NCBI GenBank assembly: GCA_022788185.1
Contig: JALEVV010000025.1
Span: forward strand, 1-53,141
Direction: 5' to 3'
From: Spirochaetales bacterium
GTDB lineage: Bacteria; Spirochaetota; Spirochaetia; Sphaerochaetales; Sphaerochaetaceae
Length of the DNA stretch: 53,141 nucleotides
The notes under the pieces were generated by a model that saw nothing but the letters and a program-made list of their open reading frames with translations, searched no databases and had not been told where the DNA came from. Positions 1 to 7,588 of the stretch are shown here, piece by piece; positions within the stretch are counted from its first letter, which is position 1, and every line of letters starts with the position of its first letter. The position numbers and the translations under genes were made by a program.

Positions 1-111
1 ATGTATATCCTTCACCATAAGACTAATAAGAGTTATTTCACCGTAGGAGTTCCATTGATGATAGTTATGCAGATCCTTCTGCTCTTCTATCTTTCAAATA
101 TGGCTTTCTAA
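1..111 (+). other. Open reading frame fragment at the window edge
   Basis: Frame 1 is open from the window edge to a TAA at 109-111. It would give 36 residues with a hydrophobic stretch near the C-terminus (LMIVMQILLLFYL). It could be the tail of a gene lying to the left or chance. No Shine-Dalgarno precedes the ATG because it is the first base of the window. I do not recognise the product. Confidence 0.2.
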
Positions 112-267
112 TTCTTTAGCGATAATAAACGAAAAACAGTAAGGACTTAGACAATATGAAGTGACCTCCCATAGGAAAATTGCAGATTCGTGAATTCTGC
201 GAGATACTTGGGAAAGAAAAAAACACCAAGCATGAAGCATTAGCACATGCAATCAAGGAGATCACTC
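112..267 (+). mobile_element. Presumed left end of the IS110-family element (possible bridge-RNA region)
   Basis: This is non-coding sequence upstream of an IS110-family transposase. In the IS110 group the non-coding left end is known to encode the bridge RNA that chooses target and donor DNA. Here GCAGATTC (181-188) and GAATTCTGC (191-199) can pair with one bulge, so a stem-loop is visible. I cannot define the element boundary, because IS110 elements usually lack terminal inverted repeats. The role is inferred from family knowledge. Confidence 0.35.
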
Positions 268-1365
268 ATGAAAGACAGTGTAATTTATGTCGGGATAGAT
301 GTCCATAAGGACACCAACAGCGTATGCATGTATGACAGGCAGGACAATGCATTTTTTGCAGAGGCGAAGCTGGATGCCGGAACGGATATTATGGTCAGGT
401 ACCTGGAAAAGGCAGTGAAGGACTATGGATTGTCGGGCGAGTTTCTTATTGGCTGTGAAGCCGGACCTACAGGCTATGGACTTTGCAGGGGATTGAAGAA
501 ACATGGCGCCAACTACAATAAGGAAGGCTTCAGGGGACAAGGTGAAGACGGACAGGAAGGACGCCAGACTGCTTTCAGTAACGCTTGCCAGCGACGGATT
601 CAGGAAAGGATATCTTCCGGCCCCCTCCGATGAAAGCACAAAGGAGTTCACTCGGACAAGGAACACCCTCAAGGGCCATCTGAAGAAGGCGAAGCAGAAC
701 CTGCTGTCATTTCTGCTGCGTGTAGGGATGCCATACCCTGAGAGCGGCAACTACTGGACTGACAAACATAGGAATTGGCTGGATACGTTAAGCTTCAATA
801 ACAGGATGCTACAGCTGTCATTCGACACTTTGTGGCATGAGGTGAAGGATCTGGAGGCAAAGATAGCGAACCTTGACGCTGCAATAGAGGAAATAGCCAA
901 CGAGGATAGGTATAAGGAAAGGTAGATAAACTTGTCTGCTTCTCCGGTATACAGACGTATACCGCACTTTCGATAGTATGTGAAATCGGAGACTTCAGGA
1001 GGTTTGCCACCACTGAGCAGTTCTCCAGCTACCTCGGTCTCTGCCGGGGCCAGGACTCAAGCGGAAAGACACAAAGATACGGCAGCATCACGAAGTGTGG
1101 GAACAGCAGACTGAGGCTGTTGCTCACGGAAGCTACCAAAGGGATAAAGAGAAGCAATCCGTATACGAAGTCGAAGAGACTTCTTCTGAGACAGCAGGGA
1201 CAGAGCCCTTCGGTAATAGCCTATGCCGACAGGGGCTCGAAGAGAATAAAACAGAAGATTGCAAAGCTGGAGAGGAATGGAAAGTCGGCAAATGTAGCCA
1301 CCATGGCAGGAGCAAGAGAGCTTTCATGCTTCATCTGGGGCATGATGACCGGGAACATTGCATAG
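268..1365 (+). pseudogene. IS110-family transposase, broken by two frameshifts
   Basis: The DEDD-type N-terminal domain starts with YVGIDVHKDTNS, and the second half is a Transposase_20 (IS116/IS110/IS902) domain with FSSYLGLCRGQDSSGK. The start at 268 is chosen because AAGGAG at 255-260 lies 7 bases ahead of it. Reading is in frame 1 to about 500, in frame 2 from about 503 to 919 (containing GDKVKTDRKDA), then in frame 1 again from about 919 to the TAG at 1363-1365. The protein is complete in extent, about 365 residues, but cannot be made without two shifts. Indels in the assembly are the alternative. A 52-residue frame follows at 1378-1536 and may be an extended C-terminus or unrelated. Confidence 0.85.
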
Positions 1366-1377
1366 GAGAAGGCATAA

Positions 1378-1536
1378 ATGAACAGGAAGGAATATTCATT
1401 GGTCTCAAGGAGATCCACAGATTTCGGCGTTGAAGTCTCCAGCATAATAGACAGCTTCAGCAGATTCGTAGACGGAGTGAAGGAAATGAATGGCAGCCTG
1501 GACTCCATAATGGCAGCAATGGGAACTACAGCCTGA
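1378..1536 (+). CDS. Small hypothetical ORF after the IS110 transposase
   Basis: This is a 52-codon frame starting with ATG 12 bases after the transposase stop, in the same frame as the third transposase segment. The sequence has balanced composition and a helical, coiled-coil-like second half (IIDSFSRFVDGVKEMNGSLD). No clear Shine-Dalgarno is present; the nearest purines are GGAGAAGG at 1366-1373. It may be a passenger peptide of the IS, the original transposase tail cut off by a stop, or non-coding. Confidence 0.25.
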   Translation: MNRKEYSLVSRRSTDFGVEVSSIIDSFSRFVDGVKEMNGSLDSIMAAMGTTA

Positions 1537-1643
1537 TGGCTGATGAAATAGAGCTATGGGAAGAACAGAAGGCAGGTAAGTGCATGATTCAGCCATCTTC
1601 GATATAGCTATGGGACTGAAATAAATTCCCGCACTTAGACTGA

Positions 1644-1847
1644 AAGGGCTTTTGGCGAACAATTGACCTGTTGGTAACCAATCCACGAATAACAGAATGG
1701 TCAAGTGCCGAACAACTGACAGCCTATGTTCTTCCCAAACTCAATCAAGATATTGAAAACTTGCTATTGACAAGAGGTCATATCATAACAGCTATGGTAT
1801 TAATGTATGAATATACAGTTAGTGATGCTCTTAAGACAAATACTTAG
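1644..1847 (+). pseudogene. Coding-like remnant without a start codon
   Basis: Sixty-seven sense codons run open between a TGA at 1641-1643 and a TAG at 1845-1847. The translation looks protein-like (TEWSSAEQLTAYVLPKLNQD; later GHIITAMVLMYEYTVSDALK) but has no ATG before residue 50 and no ribosome binding site. I read it as the 3' remnant of a gene interrupted by the IS110 insertion or by deletion. I do not recognise the family. The stop codon lies inside the inverted repeat that precedes the ATPase gene. Confidence 0.3.
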
Positions 1848-1889
1848 TTTATACTTGCTTAGTTTAAACTAAGTATTATAATTAGTTTA
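1839..1889 (+). promoter_or_regulatory. Promoter with nested palindromes in front of the ATPase gene
   Basis: A promoter TTGCTT (1855-1860), 16-base spacer, TATAAT (1877-1882) sits 6 bases ahead of the ATG at 1889, so the transcript should be leaderless. The spacer is filled by a perfect 16-base palindrome, CTTAGTTTAAACTAAG (1858-1873). An outer perfect 13-base inverted repeat pairs AATACTTAGTTTA (1839-1851) with TAAACTAAGTATT (1865-1877). A further TTAGTTTA half-site (1882-1889) overlaps the start codon. The geometry is that of an operator that would block RNA polymerase. The binding protein is unknown. Confidence 0.65.
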
Positions 1890-3295
1890 TGAACAGATTA
1901 TTTCTGAATAGAGAGAGCGAGCTGAAACGCTTAAGAAAATGCTATGATTCCAATCATTTTGAGATGGCTGTAATATGGGGAAGGCGCAGAATCGGGAAGA
2001 CCCAGTTGATTATAGAATCCATCAAAGGATATAGGAGTATTACCTGTACAGGACTAAAAACGTCGCTGGAGAATAATCTCAGAAACATGACTGATGCTTT
2101 TCTGTCTGTCCTGATGCCCGGTGTTGCTCATCCTGTATTCGGTTCATACAAAGATCTGTTTGATTATCTTAATCATAGTCAAGATTTCCTGTCCGGAGAC
2201 TATGTCATAGTATTTGATGAATATCCATTTCTGTCAGGTTCTGAAGATGAGCTTTCTTCCATCATTCAGTATGCAATCGATCACTATTGGTCTAAGACCA
2301 AGCTTAAGCTTGTACTCTGTGGTTCGTCTCTTGGATTTATGAGAGAAAAGGTGCTCTCTGGTGACAGTCCTTTATATGCAAGAACTACATTATCAATGGA
2401 AGTTAAGAAGTTCATGCTGTGGGAAATGAAAGCATATGGATGGGAGTTCAGTGAAGAAGATACTACTTTACTTTATAGTGCGCTTGGAGGAATTCCCAGA
2501 TATCTTAATATGGTTAACCCTTCATTAAGTGTGAAAGAAAATCTTTACGAATTATTCTTTGCAACTGGTGCATTGCTTTCAGGTGAAGTTGATACACTGC
2601 TTAATGAAGAGTTTAAGGAAACATCCAGGTACAGCGATGTTTTAAGCGCCATTGCATCTGGGAAAAGCAGTCTTAATGATATTGCTGAAGCTGTAAGAAT
2701 GCAGACCGGAGTTGTAACCTTCTACCTTAATGGACTGATAAGAGTTGGAATTATCAAGAAGGAAGTTCCATATGGTAGCAAGAACAATAAGAAAAGCATC
2801 TATACAATAATCGATGGTTTGTTCAGGTTCCATTACCAGTTTGTGAGACCTAATATGAATATGATCAACTTTGGGAAGGGTGATGCGGTGCTTAACATGA
2901 TTGTCATGCCTTCAATTCCAAGATATATGGGCCTTGAGTGGGAACAGATATGTATCAACTATATGTATGCATCATTCAATCCTGAACGTGATCCATTTAT
3001 CTATAGTGATCTTCAGCGATGGTGGGGTGGAAATAAGAAAACTAAAACACAGTGTGAAATAGACATGATGTCTGCAAATTGTGAACAGGCTTTGTTCGGT
3101 GAGTGTAAATGGACTGAAGATGAAGTGGGTATTCCTGTACTGGACACATTAATTGAAAAATGCGACCAATTTGATTATCCCAATAAATATTGGTACCTGT
3201 TCTCAAAATCAGGTTTCAGCGACAAGCTTATCCAGAATGCCGCATTGGAATCAAATATACACCTGATTGATCTATCTGAGATATATAGTCTATAA
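1889..3295 (+). CDS. AAA ATPase of the archaeal ATPase / DUF234 family
   Basis: A 468-residue protein with a Walker A motif GRRRIGKT at residues 31-38 and a Walker B run VIVFDE near residue 107. A helical lid follows, then a winged-helix-like segment (SLNDIAEAVRMQTGVVTFYLNGLIRVG) and a C-terminal DUF234-type region with a nuclease-like E-C-K patch (LFGECKW). The family is common near mobile DNA in archaea and bacteria and its cellular job is not established. The gene is AT-rich against the later part of the window, sits between an IS110 remnant and a broken recombinase, and is probably horizontally acquired. Its mRNA appears leaderless (promoter entry). It converges on the exported protein gene at 3352-4686. 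Confidence 0.85.
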   Translation: MNRLFLNRESELKRLRKCYDSNHFEMAVIWGRRRIGKTQLIIESIKGYRSITCTGLKTSLENNLRNMTDAFLSVLMPGVAHPVFGSYKDLFDYLNHSQDFLSGDYVIVFDEYPFLSGSEDELSSIIQYAIDHYWSKTKLKLVLCGSSLGFMREKVLSGDSPLYARTTLSMEVKKFMLWEMKAYGWEFSEEDTTLLYSALGGIPRYLNMVNPSLSVKENLYELFFATGALLSGEVDTLLNEEFKETSRYSDVLSAIASGKSSLNDIAEAVRMQTGVVTFYLNGLIRVGIIKKEVPYGSKNNKKSIYTIIDGLFRFHYQFVRPNMNMINFGKGDAVLNMIVMPSIPRYMGLEWEQICINYMYASFNPERDPFIYSDLQRWWGGNKKTKTQCEIDMMSANCEQALFGECKWTEDEVGIPVLDTLIEKCDQFDYPNKYWYLFSKSGFSDKLIQNAALESNIHLIDLSEIYSL

Positions 3296-3300
3296 GAAAT

Positions 3301-3325
3301 GGTCCCACAGGAAATCCTGGGGACC
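3301..3325. terminator. Hairpin between convergent genes
   Basis: GGTCCC (3301-3306) pairs with GGGACC (3320-3325) and CAGGA (3308-3312) with TCCTG (3315-3319), leaving a two-base loop and one bulge. It begins 5 bases after the ATPase stop and about 27 bases beyond the stop of the minus-strand gene. The U-tract is poor on both strands, so termination on either strand is inferred from position. Confidence 0.55.
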
Positions 3326-3351
3326 AGTCATGGTTTAAGGTTTCTGTTTTA

Positions 3352-4686
3352 TCAGAACTTGATTGAAGCGGAAGCAACAACCTTACCAAAATTCTGAGCT
3401 TTTGCCTGATCAGCAAGGAAGTTCTGATCTTTAGCTGCAGCACCATAAGCAAGCTTGAGTGTTGCGCCAGGTACGAGAACATCAGATTCAACAGAAGCGG
3501 AAGCTGTAAGCTGAGCCTTACCATCTGTGCCAACAATCCAGTTGTAACCAACAGCTGCCTTAGCTGTGAAAGCAGAAGCTTTATACTCTGCACTAGCACC
3601 GAGGGAGATCTTCTTGTCAGCAATAACATAACCACCGTTTGCCTTTACTGTAAGACCTTCAGAAACAGCTACTTCAACAGCACCAGAGAGGTTCTGCTTG
3701 TTAATGAGATCCTTTCCTGTGACTGTCAGCTTAACAGGAACATCGAAACCGTTGAGATCGGTAACAGCCTTTGCAGAAAGAAGATTCTTGGTTGTGGTTC
3801 CATCTGCAGCTGTTTTGGGATTTGTACCATAGTAAGCATCAACTGTGACGAAGTCATATTTGAACTTTGCAGCAACATCTGCATCAACTTTTGTTTCGTC
3901 AGCAACTGCAAATCCAACATCAGTAGCTACGCTTGCAGAAAGCACGTCTGTTGCATAGGAAGCCTTAGCGGAAGCACCAAAGTTCTTTGTTGAACTACTT
4001 GCTGCCTTTGAAGCAACTACAGCACCCTGTACTGTAACAGCATCAAATGCAAGTTCAGGAGTCTTTACATATGCTGTAGCTGAAGTTCCTGCGGGATCAA
4101 CAACAAGATCATGTCCGTCGATTGTTTCGATTGTAGCGTCCTTATTAAATCTGTATCCTAAGCCTACGACGAAATCCTTATAAGATGCTTCAATACCAGG
4201 AGCTTTTGTATAACCAGGCTTATAAGAAGCTGCTACATCAACTTTATCTCCTGCAACATAGTCCCAATCCCAGTCGATGTTGAAATCTTTATATGAATCA
4301 ATTGCAGACTTTGCAAAATCAGGATAACTACTCATAAGCCCCGTGATGCTAACATACCAGTTAGAACCATTAATCTTAGCTTCCTTGAGGAAAGCTTTTG
4401 CCTTGAGATCAACATAACCGAAATCAGATCCATCAAATGTGTTATTGATTGCCTTCACTGCGAAAGTTGCCTTGATTGATGCATAAACTTCACCTTCAGC
4501 GGCTTTATCTGCACTCTGAGTGTCGAGATCGATATCAACCTTAACGTTATTACCGTTACTAAAGAAACCATAATCACCTGTTTCGAAGTTGTAGCCTGCG
4601 GAAACACTTGCAGAACCACTGAAACCTGCGAATACGGAACCTGCTGCCAGAACTGCTACTAAAAGAATAGCAATTGTCTTTTTCAT
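3352..4686 (-). CDS. Exported protein, probable outer-membrane beta-barrel
   Basis: The 444-residue product has a clear Sec signal peptide (MKKTIAILLVAVLAAGSVFA, cleavage after AFA-like FAG). The mature sequence is of alternating Ala/Ser/Thr/Val/Lys/Tyr composition typical of beta strands, and ends in Phe (VVASASIKF), as BAM-inserted barrels do. No cysteines or recognisable enzyme motif are present. AGAGGA lies upstream of the ATG on the minus strand. Such alanine- and serine-rich proteins are abundant in Sphaerochaeta-like spirochaetes as porin-like surface proteins. The assignment to that group is by style, not a named family. It is divergent from the broken integrase. Confidence 0.7.
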   Translation of the reverse strand: MKKTIAILLVAVLAAGSVFAGFSGSASVSAGYNFETGDYGFFSNGNNVKVDIDLDTQSADKAAEGEVYASIKATFAVKAINNTFDGSDFGYVDLKAKAFLKEAKINGSNWYVSITGLMSSYPDFAKSAIDSYKDFNIDWDWDYVAGDKVDVAASYKPGYTKAPGIEASYKDFVVGLGYRFNKDATIETIDGHDLVVDPAGTSATAYVKTPELAFDAVTVQGAVVASKAASSSTKNFGASAKASYATDVLSASVATDVGFAVADETKVDADVAAKFKYDFVTVDAYYGTNPKTAADGTTTKNLLSAKAVTDLNGFDVPVKLTVTGKDLINKQNLSGAVEVAVSEGLTVKANGGYVIADKKISLGASAEYKASAFTAKAAVGYNWIVGTDGKAQLTASASVESDVLVPGATLKLAYGAAAKDQNFLADQAKAQNFGKVVASASIKF

Positions 4687-4767
4687 AATTCCTCTATAGG
4701 GGATTGTGGTGTGAGATTGGATTATTATGCATGTTTGATGCTTTATTTAGGTCAGGAGGTTATTGTT

Positions 4768-5955
4768 ATGGCAAAGAGAAGAAAGTTTTATCTCTATCAG
4801 AGGCAGAAGAGGAGAGGAAAATACTGGTATGTCTGCTTTCTTGATCCGCAGACTGGGAGACAGGGAACGGCAAAGAGTATAGATGTCCTGAAGGAGCGGC
4901 TCGGACTCGGTGATAATGAAGCAACCACCAATCGGGATGATGCGGCGATTATAGCGAATAAGGCGCTGGAAGCAGGCATCGTGTTTTCAGGAGGGGCGGA
5001 AGAACTCTTCAGTTCATACTGTCTCAGGTTCTAAGATTTTGACAACAGTGAGTATATCCGGCTTCGTAATCAGGTGTCACCCAATTCAATAGGTCGGGAG
5101 TATTCGATGAACATGCTATGCAATCTGAAAAAGCATGTACTGCCGGAAATGCCTTCCTCATTAAAGCTTTCAGCCGTGTCAACAAGGCACCTGGATAAGG
5201 TTGTCTCAAGTGCCTTTTCCAAGGGACTTGCAAACGGAACGATTCAGATGATAGTACTGTCATTTCAGATTCCTTTGAAGGAAGCATTTCGTCAACGGTC
5301 CATCGTGGTGAATCCCTGTGACAGCCTCATGAAGATACCCCGGAATGAGAAGCTCAGGGGAGTGTTCACGGATGAGGAGATCGTGAAGATTCTTGATTAT
5401 GTTTCCTCCGGTGGCATTGCCGCACCGATTGCAAATGCGATCACGCTGGCAGTGCTTACCGGGATGAGGAACGGGGAAATACGGGCACTGAGATGTGATG
5501 ACATAGAGCAGGGGTATCGGTCAGGATATGACAGGATAACGATCTCCCGATCGCTTGCTCCCTACACGGGTGTTAAATCAACTAAGGGAAAGTACGACAG
5601 GACCGTTCTTATCCCCCACGACTTCGGTGACAGGCTCATCAGGGACAGCAGGAACGGGATCGTGATCTCACAGGACGGAGAGTATATGTCGTCGCTTACT
5701 CTCCGCCTTTCATTTTACAACGTGCTTTTTGCACTTGGGATAAGTGAGGAGTTAAGGTGTGAGAGAAGACTGACGTTTCACTCCCTGAGACATTACTTCT
5801 CGACTTACACCTGCCAGGAGAATATCAGTCAGGAGGACAGGATGGTCGTACTGGGACACAGAAGTGAAAAGGTTAATGACCGGTATACTCACATAAGTGA
5901 TGCAAGGCTTGAGAAAGTGGCCGAAGTGATGGGAAAACTCTATATGGCAAAATGA
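4768..5955 (+). pseudogene. Tyrosine recombinase (phage integrase) interrupted by an in-frame TAA
   Basis: The start at 4768 is supported by CAGGAGGT at 4753-4760. The N-terminal part (MAKRRKFYLYQRQKRRGKYW) is a typical integrase beta-hairpin. The reading frame meets TAA at 5032-5034 and then continues unshifted as a core-binding domain and a catalytic domain. Catalytic residues are all visible: R in LTGMRNGEIRAL, K in VKSTKGKYDR, HxxR in HSLRHYF, H in LGHRSEK, and the Tyr nucleophile in NDRYTHI. A downstream GTG at 5074 could restart translation of the 293-residue C-terminal part without the arm domain. An intact version would be about 395 residues. tRNA-Arg lies 0.9 kb away. Confidence 0.8.
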
Positions 5956-5988
5956 ATGGATATACACCTGAAAATGTATATCCATTCA
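5953..5988. terminator. Long perfect hairpin at the integrase stop codon
   Basis: GAATGGATATACA (5954-5966) and TGTATATCCATTC (5975-5987) form a perfect 13-pair stem, extendable to 14 by T5953-A5988, with an 8-base loop. It begins inside the TGA stop. It is followed by CTGTTTTATG, a short U-run, so it can act as a terminator. Its length and AT content would also fit a recombination-site arm. Confidence 0.5.
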
Positions 5989-6025
5989 CTGTTTTATGAC
6001 AGGGTGCAGTAAAAAGTGCAGAGCC

Positions 6026-6778
6026 TCAGTTGGTCCTTCTGTCACCATATACGAGACATGATGAGAGCCTGTCCAGGTAGAGGGAGCATGATGCGGCATT
6101 CCTGAGAACTGAAGATGGTGTAAGCGGGGAAATATCCTCAAAGAGACATGCAGCCACGGCCTTTGCCTTTCTCTGGTCAGGGCAGGAAACTATTATGTGC
6201 TTAGATGTAAGAATCTGGGAGATGCTCATTGTGATCGCCTTTACGGGCACCTCATCGAGATTACTGAACCAGCCTTCGCTTACCTGCTGTTTGCGGCTTC
6301 TTTTTTCCAGTTCAACGAGGATGTAGGGATCCTTTGTGTCGAAGTCTGCAGGAGGATCATTGAAGGCCAGGTGTCCGTTTTCACCGATGCAGATGAAAGC
6401 CACATCCAGTGGGTGTTCCCTCATGGTATCATTAAGAGCCTTGATTGTTTCTTCCACCTTAGCCTCATCGGAGTCGATGGGAGTGTAGGACTTTACTTTT
6501 CCTATCTTAGAGAGGAAGTATTCGTTAAGGAAGCTGTATGATGAGGCAAGGGAGTCCTTCGGGATTGATACGAACTCATCCAGGTGGAAGACGTTTACCT
6601 TGTCCCAGCTGATGTCCTCAAGGGTCAGATAGAACAGGGTCATGACCTGGCTTTTGCCGGTGACGAAGACCACATTCGCTTCTCCGTTGTTCTTTATTGC
6701 CTCCTTGATCCAGTAGGCACCTTCGCTGGCGGCTTCCCGTCCCAGCTGTCTTCTTTCATCGCAGATTGTGACTTTCAT
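6026..6778 (-). CDS. nagB: Glucosamine-6-phosphate deaminase/isomerase family protein
   Basis: A 250-residue NagB/RpiA/PGL-fold protein. Family motifs are present: HLDEFV (residues 65-70) and IGENGHLAFNDP (131-142). NagB converts glucosamine-6-phosphate to fructose-6-phosphate plus ammonia, feeding amino-sugar carbon into glycolysis. The start is the second of two close ATGs: GAGGA stands 7 bases before it but only 1 base before the first. A longer open frame to 7048 runs through the tRNA and is spurious. Sequence is divergent from canonical NagB, so a related sugar-phosphate isomerase is possible. There is no nagA beside it; the neighbour is the tRNA on the other strand. Confidence 0.78.
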   Translation of the reverse strand: MKVTICDERRQLGREAASEGAYWIKEAIKNNGEANVVFVTGKSQVMTLFYLTLEDISWDKVNVFHLDEFVSIPKDSLASSYSFLNEYFLSKIGKVKSYTPIDSDEAKVEETIKALNDTMREHPLDVAFICIGENGHLAFNDPPADFDTKDPYILVELEKRSRKQQVSEGWFSNLDEVPVKAITMSISQILTSKHIIVSCPDQRKAKAVAACLFEDISPLTPSSVLRNAASCSLYLDRLSSCLVYGDRRTN

Positions 6779-6834
6779 GGGCATATCCTCACTTTGTGAT
6801 ATTGTGCCTTCATAAGATAATTTTTTCAATTCAA

Positions 6835-6863
6835 TTGAACAATGTTTTTGTTTGTGATAGTAT
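6835..6863 (+). promoter_or_regulatory. Promoter of tRNA-Arg and probably of the NusG paralogue
   Basis: TTGAAC (6835-6840), a 17-base spacer and TAGTAT (6858-6863) place the transcription start around 6870, about 5 bases before the mature tRNA. No separate promoter can fit between the tRNA and the following gene, so this promoter should serve both. Confidence 0.7.
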
Positions 6864-6874
6864 TTTAATCCAGC

Positions 6875-6948
6875 GGTCCCGTAGCTCAGCTGGATAGAGC
6901 ACTTCCCTCCTAAGGAAGGGGTCATGAGTTCGAATCTCGTCGGGGCCA
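6875..6948 (+). tRNA. tRNA-Arg, anticodon CCT
   Basis: Seventy-four bases fold as a cloverleaf. The acceptor is GGTCCCG/CGGGGCC with discriminator A. The D arm is GCTC/GAGC. The anticodon stem is CTTCC/GGAAG with loop CTCCTAA, giving anticodon CCT. The T arm is ATGAG/CTCGT around TTCGAAT, and the variable loop has five bases. CCA is not encoded. It reads AGG codons. The next gene starts one base after the discriminator base. Confidence 0.95.
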
Positions 6949-6949
6949 T

Positions 6950-7513
6950 ATGTACTACTACTTCCTTGGATGCATGGTAGGAACAGAAAACCGAAACATG
7001 AGAATGGCACGGGTTACCGTGTTCAACAATATCTCCAGGGATGTGCATGTAAGGGTTTTTTCTCCGGACAGGGCTGTAATTGAATACTGTAAGAAACAGA
7101 GACGACTGGTCAATCAGCCCCTTATACCGGGCTATCTTCTCATTGAAACCGAAGCCGACCTTTTACCTATAAAACACCTGTTTGCGGGAATGACACCGTC
7201 AAGCTATGGTCTTGTCCACTATGCGGACAGGTCAATTTACCTTCGCGGGAGTGACAGGGCCTTTGCCGAGTGGATCGCAGAGAACAAGGGCCACATCACA
7301 TCATCCAAGATAAAGGTCAAAAAGACTCTCAATGAAGGCATGCAGATAACCGTACTCTCTGGTCCGCTCCGTGATCTTAAGGGTAAAATCATAAGAATTT
7401 ACAAGGACACAAAGGTCGTTGTGGAGATCCCGTTCCTCGACCAGGTGAAGAGGGTTAATCTTCCCGTTGAGATAGTAAAGGAAGATACTGACTCTTCACA
7501 GGAAAAACACTGA
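6950..7513 (+). CDS. NusG-family transcription elongation factor paralogue (LoaP/RfaH-like)
   Basis: A 187-residue protein with a NusG N-terminal (NGN) domain (YYFLGCMVGTENRN, IPGYLLIET) and a C-terminal KOW domain (GMQITVLSGPLRDLKGKII). NusG paralogues bind RNA polymerase and suppress pausing or termination, often over one operon. It lies away from the usual secE-rplK context, which favours a specialised paralogue. The start at 6950 is needed to keep the first beta strand of the NGN domain; it is one base after the tRNA and lacks a Shine-Dalgarno. Processing of the tRNA 3' end would leave a nearly leaderless message. The ABC exporter genes 75 bases downstream are candidate targets. Confidence 0.82.
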   Translation: MYYYFLGCMVGTENRNMRMARVTVFNNISRDVHVRVFSPDRAVIEYCKKQRRLVNQPLIPGYLLIETEADLLPIKHLFAGMTPSSYGLVHYADRSIYLRGSDRAFAEWIAENKGHITSSKIKVKKTLNEGMQITVLSGPLRDLKGKIIRIYKDTKVVVEIPFLDQVKRVNLPVEIVKEDTDSSQEKH

Positions 7514-7588
7514 GATTTTGTTGACTTATATCATGTGGGTCTGTATTTTTGTTAGGTAAATTTTCAGTATGAAACAGGGGGTTCTTTC

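Noticed and set aside
262-750. 162-codon frame antisense to the IS110 transposase
   Set aside because: It is a shadow of a recognisable transposase and has no ribosome binding site.
6779-7048. Longer reading of the NagB-like gene
   Set aside because: The extension runs antisense through the tRNA and the NusG paralogue start. The ATG at 6778 has a good Shine-Dalgarno and begins the family homology.
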